Shown here: positions 59,040 through 64,000 of the stretch, in pieces
How the letters are laid out: each line of letters starts with the position of its first letter
How positions within the stretch are numbered: position 1 is the stretch's first letter
From: Candidatus Chryseobacterium colombiense
Lineage (GTDB): Bacteria > Bacteroidota > Bacteroidia > Flavobacteriales > Weeksellaceae
DNA length: 64,000 nt
NCBI GenBank assembly: GCA_029203185.1
Contig: CP119310.1
Span: forward strand, 124,001-188,000
Reading direction: 5' to 3'
Notes under the pieces: generated by a model
Seen by the model: only the letters and a program-made list of their open reading frames with translations
Databases searched by the model: none
Told to the model about the DNA's origin: nothing
Program-made: the position numbers and the translations under genes

Positions 59040-59076
59040 CAAATATATAGCCAATTAAATTGTGCGCAATTTAATT
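59040..59076 (-). promoter_or_regulatory. OhrR-type operator and promoter
   Basis: On the minus strand TTG (59069-59067), a 19-nt spacer and TATATTTG (59047-59040) form a full Bacteroidota promoter. The perfect inverted repeat AATTAAATTG / CAATTTAATT (59053-59062, 59067-59076, 4-nt centre) covers the spacer and -33 box, matching the AT-rich palindromes that OhrR-type MarR proteins bind. The rest of the 58997-59268 gap shows nothing else. Confidence 0.8.
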
Positions 59077-59268
59077 TAGTAAAATTTAACGTTTGAAAAA
59101 ATCTATAATTGTTATTAATGAAAATTTAAGATATTGATTTTTAAATTAATAGCCTAAAAAATAAGTGATAAAGTTGATGAGCTTCGCATGAGTAGAGAAA
59201 TTTGAAAATAGGATGAACCAATAAAGATTAATAAAAAGGGTTGGTACAATTAACAATAAAGAATAGGA

Positions 59269-59739
59269 TTATTTTATTTTAATAAACTTTACAGTTGTTT
59301 CTTTTTTTTGATGATCTTTAAAACCCATTGATATGGTATCTAGTTTATTTCTCAGACTTATATCATTATAATCAATGCTTACATTAGAATCATGAATTCC
59401 GCCCGTGTCTGAATAATAATTAATGAATTGGTAATGATCGTTCTCAGTCAGCATTTTTTCTCCGGTTTTTAAATTTTTCAACTTTACAATGAAAGCAAAA
59501 AAGTTCTTATTGATTGTTAAGTCTTTTTTAGAATTAAACTTAAAGGTTGTAAAAGAATCTTCCAAATAGTATTTCGAATTGTTGATAATAACAGATCTCT
59601 GAGAAGGCCTGTAAATATGAATTAGTAATTTATCGTTTTTTGCCTGTTCAATCGTACTGGGCAGAGAAGTGAGATCAGAACCTACACATGAACATAAAAA
59701 AAGAGCTGTTGATAAGAATAGAAATTTTAAAATCTTCAT
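59269..59739 (-). CDS. Lipoprotein of unknown function
   Basis: This 156-aa protein has a lipobox LFLCSC (about residue 16) and a beta-rich body. No family is recognised with confidence. The Ser/Arg-rich IHIYRPSQRSVIINNSKYYL segment resembles small DUF2846-like envelope lipoproteins. The start at 59739 is chosen because the TTG at 59757 lies within the -7 box TATCTTTG. Confidence 0.65.
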   Translation of the reverse strand: MKILKFLFLSTALFLCSCVGSDLTSLPSTIEQAKNDKLLIHIYRPSQRSVIINNSKYYLEDSFTTFKFNSKKDLTINKNFFAFIVKLKNLKTGEKMLTENDHYQFINYYSDTGGIHDSNVSIDYNDISLRNKLDTISMGFKDHQKKETTVKFIKIK

Positions 59740-59754
59740 TCGAACGTTTTTTTT

Positions 59755-59762
59755 CAAAGATA
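59755..59762 (-). promoter_or_regulatory. -7 box for the 59739 lipoprotein gene
   Basis: TATCTTTG on the minus strand is an exact TAnnTTTG match ending 15 nt before the ATG. Confidence 0.5.
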
Positions 59763-59852
59763 CTTAATAAAAAAGTTTGAATTCAGCAAGAATCGGATTT
59801 TTTAAAAGCTCCTGTTTTTGAAACTTTGCACTACTATTTTAAACTATAAACA

Positions 59853-60605
59853 ATGCAAAGATTTACAAACAAATCTGCCTTAATTACAGGCGGAACAAAC
59901 GGAATGGGATTCGCAACGGCACAACAATTCATCAAGGAAGGGGGATCTGCGATTATTACAGGAAGGAGTGAGGAAACCGTTAACAAAGCATTAGAAAAAT
60001 TAGGAACAAATGCTTTCGGAATTGTTTCTGATGCCGGAAGTATGAGTGACTTAATGAATCTCCGAAATGAAGTCAAAAAATACACGGAGAATATAGACTT
60101 AGTATTTGCTAATGCAGGTTATGGAAGATTTTCGCCCATTGAAAGTGTAGACGAAAATCATTTTGACGAATTGTTCAATATGTTGGTAAAAGGTGCTTTT
60201 TTTACGGTTCAGCAGATGTTACCGTTGATGAAAAAAGGAAGTTCTGTGATTTTCAATACCTCTGTTGCTACTGAAATTGCGATGCCTAATTTTTCAGTTT
60301 ATTCTGCGGCAAAATCAGGGGTACAGTCTTTTATCAAAACATTTGCAACGGAATTAACAGAAAGGGGAATTCGGGTGAATGGAGTAAGCGCAGGTCATAT
60401 CAAAACGAATATTTTTAATAATACGGGCTTAAATTCAGGACAAATCGAAGAAGCGGTTAAAAATATTATTCCAACCATTCCTTTTAAAAGACAAGGTGAA
60501 CCATCAGAAATTGCGAATGCAGTACTTTTCCTGGCTTCGGAAGAAGCTTCGTATATTCATGGTACGGAACTTAAAGTGGATGCAGGGATTTCTGTAATCA
60601 GATAG
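59853..60605 (+). CDS. SDR-family oxidoreductase
   Basis: This 250-aa classical short-chain dehydrogenase has the cofactor motif TGGTNGMGFATA (about 12-23), FANAGYGRF, a Ser in NTSVAT and YSAAKSGVQSF, giving a full active site. The C-terminus GTELKVDAG is typical. The substrate is unknown. It converges with lipB across a strong terminator. Confidence 0.93.
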   Translation: MQRFTNKSALITGGTNGMGFATAQQFIKEGGSAIITGRSEETVNKALEKLGTNAFGIVSDAGSMSDLMNLRNEVKKYTENIDLVFANAGYGRFSPIESVDENHFDELFNMLVKGAFFTVQQMLPLMKKGSSVIFNTSVATEIAMPNFSVYSAAKSGVQSFIKTFATELTERGIRVNGVSAGHIKTNIFNNTGLNSGQIEEAVKNIIPTIPFKRQGEPSEIANAVLFLASEEASYIHGTELKVDAGISVIR

Positions 60606-60612
60606 TGATAAA

Positions 60613-60655
60613 AAATATCTCCTATGTTTTAATGTTGCAAACATAGGAGATATTT
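60613..60655. terminator. Bidirectional terminator between SDR and lipB
   Basis: A perfect 17-bp stem (AAATATCTCCTATGTTT and its complement) with a 9-nt loop is flanked by A and T runs. Confidence 0.85.
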
Positions 60656-60657
60656 TA

Positions 60658-61386
60658 TTATTTGTAATTTAATTCAGCCTCAAAAACATCCGTAAAATGT
60701 TTCCTGATCTTCGCTTTAATGTCTTCCATTTCTTCAGGAGTTAATTCTCTTTCAAGTTCTCTTTTTAAAGAAGTTACCTGTTTGTCTTTGATTCCGCAAG
60801 GAATGATGTATTCAAAATAACGCATATCCGTATTCACATTCAAGGCAAAGCCATGTAAAGTTACCCAGCGTGAAGCTTTTACGCCCATTGCGCAGATTTT
60901 TCTGGCGTAAGGTTTTCCTACATCCAGCCATACTCCCGTTTCTCCCGGAGACCGTTCTCCTTTTAAACCATATTCTGCAATTGTTCTGATGATGACTTCT
61001 TCCAGATTCCGCATGTATTTGTGAATATCGGTGAAGAAGTTTTCAAGATCTAAAATAGGATAGCCCACAATTTGTCCGTATCCGTGATAGGTAATATCTC
61101 CGCCACGGTTTACTTTAACAAAAGTGGCATCAATTTCTTTCAATTTGTCAATTCCGGCCAGCATATTTTCTTCATGACCGCTTTTCCCTAATGTATAGAC
61201 ATGAGGATGTTCAACTAAAAGAAAATGATTGGGAGTTGTACTGTGTTCTTCTGCAGGTAAGTCGCGATTCTTTATTTTGGTATCAATAATATCTTTCATC
61301 AGTTTTTCCTGATAATCCCAAGAAGGTTGATATTCTTTTATGCCTAAATCTTCAAATTCTACTACTTTATTCTGAATTGTGTTCAT
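60658..61386 (-). CDS. lipB: Lipoyl(octanoyl) transferase
   Basis: This 242-aa enzyme moves octanoyl from acyl-carrier protein to lipoyl domains in lipoate synthesis. The catalytic Cys is 197 in YIIPCGIKDKQVTS and the Lys is in CAMGVKASRWV. VNRGGDITYHGYGQIVGYP and HGFALNVNTD are family motifs. It has its own promoter box (61404-61411) 18 nt upstream. lipA is not in the window. Confidence 0.95.
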   Translation of the reverse strand: MNTIQNKVVEFEDLGIKEYQPSWDYQEKLMKDIIDTKIKNRDLPAEEHSTTPNHFLLVEHPHVYTLGKSGHEENMLAGIDKLKEIDATFVKVNRGGDITYHGYGQIVGYPILDLENFFTDIHKYMRNLEEVIIRTIAEYGLKGERSPGETGVWLDVGKPYARKICAMGVKASRWVTLHGFALNVNTDMRYFEYIIPCGIKDKQVTSLKRELERELTPEEMEDIKAKIRKHFTDVFEAELNYK

Positions 61387-61403
61387 ACCGATTTTTGAAT
61401 ATA

Positions 61404-61411
61404 CAAATTTA
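61404..61411 (-). promoter_or_regulatory. -7 box for lipB
   Basis: TAAATTTG on the minus strand is an exact TAnnTTTG match 18 nt before the ATG. Confidence 0.5.
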
Positions 61412-61485
61412 GTGATTTTTATGCTTGTATGGAATGGACAAAATCTATGGTATTTATTCTTGAATCTCTATTTTGTAATGCTTAA

Positions 61486-62070
61486 TCAGACTGTTTTCAG
61501 GATTTGTCTTCTTACTCTTGACAGCGTTTCTCTCGACATCCCGAGATAAGAAGCTATCATATGTAAAGGAACTCTGTTGAGCAAATCAGGATGATTTTTG
61601 ATAAAATATAAATACTTATCTTCGGGAGTACTGCTGATGTTCACCAGTAGTCTGTTATTGATTTCCATTGATTTCTTTGTTAAAAGCTCCTCAATAAAGA
61701 TACTGAGTGCAGGAATTTCTTCCCGAAGCTGATGAAAATCCTGAAGATTAAATGCAAATATTTCTGAAGGTTCCAGTGCCTCAATAGTCAGTTTTGAAGG
61801 GGTATCATTATAAAAGCTCTCAGGATCTGTGGTCCAGGACATTTCATTTACAAACTGCAGGATATGTTCACTTCCATCTTCGGAGGTAGAATAATTTCGG
61901 AGAAGTCCTTTTGCAACAAAAATTTTTAAGCTGCAAATATCTCCCTGTCTACAAATAATTTCCTTACGCTGAAGCTTAATTAATTTACTTTTTTCTAAAA
62001 TTAAATTAAACTTTTCATCCGTCAGATCAGGAAGAGTCTTGTGGAAATATTTTTTTAAGATTTCTGACAT
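61486..62070 (-). CDS. Crp/Fnr-family regulator (third)
   Basis: This 194-aa protein has a cyclic-nucleotide-binding fold (about 25-125) and a short C-terminal winged helix ending in ASYLGMSRETLSRVRRQI. It is a paralogue of the regulator at 36804. It diverges from an SDR epimerase gene at 62201, and a GTCAAATGAC palindrome lies at about -40.5 of that gene's promoter, so it probably activates the epimerase gene. The inducing ligand is unknown. Confidence 0.9.
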   Translation of the reverse strand: MSEILKKYFHKTLPDLTDEKFNLILEKSKLIKLQRKEIICRQGDICSLKIFVAKGLLRNYSTSEDGSEHILQFVNEMSWTTDPESFYNDTPSKLTIEALEPSEIFAFNLQDFHQLREEIPALSIFIEELLTKKSMEINNRLLVNISSTPEDKYLYFIKNHPDLLNRVPLHMIASYLGMSRETLSRVRRQILKTV

Positions 62071-62128
62071 TTTAAAATAGAAATTATGTTTAAAATTAAT
62101 TCTTTTTAATGAAATTGTCGTGAAATTG

Positions 62129-62171
62129 TGTCAAATGACCTATTTTTAAGGATACACTAAAGCTACATTTG
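62129..62171 (+). promoter_or_regulatory. Operator and promoter of the 62201 epimerase gene
   Basis: The -7 box TACATTTG (62164-62171) is exact, predicting transcription from about 62175. TGTCAAATGACC (62129-62140) holds the inverted repeat GTCA-AA-TGAC centred at 62134.5, about -40.5, a class II activator position. The TCAAATG core also occurs in the sites near the 36804 regulator. Confidence 0.65.
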
Positions 62172-62200
62172 TAGTATAAATTTAACACAATACATATAAT

Positions 62201-63094
62201 ATGAAAGTTTTTGTAACAGGAGCTTCAGGATTTGTAGGCTCTGCAGTCGTAAAAGAATTAATAGCAAACGGACATCAGGTAACAGGACTTGCCCGATCCG
62301 AAGAATCTGCGAAATCTATTTTGGAAGCCGGAGCAGAAGTCTTGAGAGGAGACCTGGAAAGTTTTGAGATCCTGCAAAAAGGTGCAAGAGAAGCAGATGG
62401 GGTTATTCATACCGCTTTCATTCACGATTTTTCAGATTATGAGACCAATGCGCTCAAAGATGAAAAAGCGATCGAAGCCATGGGAGAGGTATTGAAAGGA
62501 ACCGATAAGCCGATTGTGGTTACAGGCGGAACCCTTGGATTACCGCTTATTGATGGGAAAATTACGGAAGAAAGCAAAGCACCGGAAGAATCAATCCGAT
62601 TTTCTGAAAAAGCTTTTGTGAGCTTAACCGAATCGGGTGTTAAAGCATCGATTGTTCGTCTTTCGCCAAGTGTCTACGGAAACTCTGAACAGGGTTTCAA
62701 AGGTGGTTTTGGATTGATGATTGCAGAACTGGCGAAAGCGAAAGGAACAGCAGCTTATATAGAAGAGGGAGCTAATGTTTGGCCTGCTGTTCACCGTTTG
62801 GATGCTGCAAAACTGTTTCGTTTAGCCCTTGAAAAGGGAGAGAAAGGATCGAGATACAATGCCGTTAGCAATGATAAACAGTTATCCATGAAAGAATTTG
62901 CAGAATATATTGGTGGAAAACTCAATATTCCGGTACAGTCTTTTTCAAGAGAGGAAGCTTCACAATATTTTACATGGATGACGTATTTTGTGCAGGAGAA
63001 TTGTCCGGCAACAAGTGTACAGACCCAGGAAAAACTTGGTTGGAAGCCTTCTGAAAAAAGTTTTGTTGAAGAATTGGATCAGTACTTCTTTTAA
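62201..63094 (+). CDS. NAD-dependent epimerase/extended SDR protein
   Basis: This 297-aa extended short-chain dehydrogenase begins MKVFVTGASGFVGSAVVKEL with a GxxGxxG motif (about 7-13) and continues GHQVTGLARSEESA. VVTGGTLGLPLIDG and IVRLSPSVYGNSEQGFKGG follow. The usual YxxxK is not obvious, so it may be an atypical NAD(P)-binding SDR (SDR-a5-like) acting as a reductase. It is probably controlled by the divergent Crp/Fnr regulator. Confidence 0.88.
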   Translation: MKVFVTGASGFVGSAVVKELIANGHQVTGLARSEESAKSILEAGAEVLRGDLESFEILQKGAREADGVIHTAFIHDFSDYETNALKDEKAIEAMGEVLKGTDKPIVVTGGTLGLPLIDGKITEESKAPEESIRFSEKAFVSLTESGVKASIVRLSPSVYGNSEQGFKGGFGLMIAELAKAKGTAAYIEEGANVWPAVHRLDAAKLFRLALEKGEKGSRYNAVSNDKQLSMKEFAEYIGGKLNIPVQSFSREEASQYFTWMTYFVQENCPATSVQTQEKLGWKPSEKSFVEELDQYFF

Positions 63095-63101
63095 AAGATA
63101 G

Positions 63102-63139
63102 GCAGTCTTATTTCCTGAGAAATAAGACTGCTTTTTTTT
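63102..63139 (+). terminator. Terminator after the epimerase gene
   Basis: A perfect 13-bp stem, GCAGTCTTATTTC / GAAATAAGACTGC, with loop CTGA is followed by eight T. Confidence 0.9.
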
Positions 63140-63872
63140 AGTTCTTTATGCTTTTGATAAAGCTTTCTGCTTTCTGCTTCCAATTTTGATTTTCTAAAAG
63201 GATTTTCACAAAAGCAGTTCCAATGATTCCGCCGTCTGCTTTTTCGGTTACGCTTTCAAAATCTTCTTTAGATTTAATTCCAAAACCGATCATAACCGGA
63301 TTTTTTAATGGAAGAGCAGCCAATCGGGAAAGATATTCCTCATTTTTTAATACGGTATTTTCGTTTCCTGTAGTAGAGGAAGAGCTTACTGCATATAAAA
63401 AACCTGAACTTAAAGAATCCAGATACAGAATTCTTTCGTCTGAAGTTTCCGGGGTTACCAAAAATGTGAAATTTAAATGATGTTTTTCTAAAGTTTTTTG
63501 ATAGTTTTTTTCAAACTCAATAGGAGGTAAATCAGGTAAAATGAGCCCTGAAACTCCACTTTCAGCACATTCATGACAAAATTTCTCAAAACCAAAACTT
63601 AAAACAGGATTGATGTATCCCATTAAAATAATCGGGATTTTTATTTTGTCTTTACTGGATTTTAACTGTGAAAATAGTTTTTCAATTGTCATTCCGTTTT
63701 TCAACGCCAGTTCATGAGCCTGCTGAATAACAGGTCCGTCTGCAACAGGATCAGAATAGGGCATTCCGATTTCAATTATATCTGCTCCGGAATCCTGAAT
63801 GGTTTTTATAATATCGGCCGTATCTTCCAGTTGTGGAATTCCTGCCGTGAAGTATATGTTTAGTTTTTTCAT
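63138..63872 (-). CDS. trpA: Tryptophan synthase alpha subunit
   Basis: This 244-aa TIM-barrel enzyme releases indole from indole-3-glycerol phosphate for the TrpB subunit. IEIGMPYSDPVADGP contains the catalytic Glu and Asp, and FLYAVSSSSTTGNEN with PVMIGFGIKSKED are typical. It starts nearer the barrel than the E. coli protein, lacking the first helix, which is normal in flavobacteria. Other trp genes are presumably beyond the right window edge, upstream of this gene. Confidence 0.95.
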   Translation of the reverse strand: MKKLNIYFTAGIPQLEDTADIIKTIQDSGADIIEIGMPYSDPVADGPVIQQAHELALKNGMTIEKLFSQLKSSKDKIKIPIILMGYINPVLSFGFEKFCHECAESGVSGLILPDLPPIEFEKNYQKTLEKHHLNFTFLVTPETSDERILYLDSLSSGFLYAVSSSSTTGNENTVLKNEEYLSRLAALPLKNPVMIGFGIKSKEDFESVTEKADGGIIGTAFVKILLENQNWKQKAESFIKSIKN

Positions 63873-63880
63873 GTTTTGAA

Positions 63881-63911
63881 AGTTAGAAGTTAGAAGTTAG
63901 AAGTTAGAAGT
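63881..63911. repeat. Tandem AGTTAGA heptamer, four copies
   Basis: Four direct copies of AGTTAGA lie just upstream of the trpA start and next to a palindromic repeat. Heptamer arrays like this can vary in length by slippage. Confidence 0.65.
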
Positions 63912-63920
63912 GTTGGGATT

Positions 63921-63997
63921 TGTCATTCTGAATGAAACGAAGTGTAATGAAGAATCTCAATCATCATAGCACAGATTCTTCCTTCGTCGGAATGACA
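63921..63997. repeat. Palindromic TGTCATTCTGA repeat at the right edge, 77 bp
   Basis: The left arm TGTCATTCTGAATG...GAAGAATCTC has the long insert. The right arm GATTCTTCC...CGGAATGACA has the short one, with one change (CGGAATG). It separates trpA from whatever lies upstream. Confidence 0.75.
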
Positions 63998-64000
63998 TTT

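Noticed and set aside
1..64000. CRISPR array, tRNA or rRNA genes, prophage
   Set aside because: I found no regular direct-repeat array with spacers, no tRNA cloverleaf or rRNA sequence, and no phage structural genes on reading both strands.

Overview
This is an AT-rich chromosomal window from a member of the Flavobacteriia (Bacteroidota), most likely Chryseobacterium or a close relative such as Elizabethkingia. The signs are gliding genes gldF and gldG, proteins with type IX secretion (T9SS) sorting domains, the Bacteroidota promoter -7 box TAnnTTTG in front of many genes, few clear Shine-Dalgarno sites, and a glycosylasparaginase very like the well-studied Elizabethkingia meningoseptica enzyme. 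About 65 protein genes are supported. I saw no rRNA, tRNA, CRISPR array, prophage or intact insertion sequence.

Layout. 1-7.2 kb: the end of an EamA transporter, an alpha/beta hydrolase, rplS, and the two subunits of a 3-oxoacid CoA-transferase split by an oppositely oriented ABC exporter, then a DUF4197 protein. 7.2-19.3 kb: three glycan-degrading enzymes (GH20 hexosaminidase, glycosylasparaginase, GH2 beta-mannosidase) flank a sulfur/persulfide cluster. That cluster holds a Crp/Fnr regulator, a TauE exporter, an MBL-fold/rhodanese protein, a methyltransferase and a split YeeE/YedE pair. 19.4-33.1 kb: housekeeping and envelope genes (AEC transporter, priA, PBP4-type dacB, M1 peptidase, cupin-like protein, kbl, HemJ-like protein, gldF, gldG). 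33.2-38.8 kb: AraC and Crp/Fnr regulators with short-chain dehydrogenases, and small unknown proteins. 38.9-43.6 kb: an Rrf2 regulator followed by assimilatory sulfate genes cysH, cysD, cysN and a TauE/SafE protein. 43.8-53.9 kb: a haem-uptake locus (TonB receptor, HmuY, haem ABC transporter, methyltransferase, HmuS, then ChaN) diverging from a T9SS-sorted surface protein. 54-64 kb: an exported peptide deformylase-like protein, a hydrolase/lactonase pair, an organic-peroxide operon (nitroreductase, ohrR, ohr), SDR genes, lipB, a third Crp/Fnr regulator and trpA.

The regulatory DNA is the most informative non-coding content. Several operators can be read directly. Two copies of a 25-bp box lie at identical spacing to their promoters in the persulfide cluster. 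A 10+10 bp palindrome sits in the OhrR-type promoter. Two related palindromes lie upstream of cysH and of the cupin gene. A GTCAAATGAC-like box lies beside two paralogous Crp/Fnr regulators. Two palindromes lie between the divergent haem-locus promoters. Promoter positions also correct several start codons.

Intergenic regions carry dispersed palindromic repeats built from one module, TGTCATNCTGA...GAAGN'ATCT. N and N' are complementary in all three versions present, and the modules occur in two opposite arrangements.
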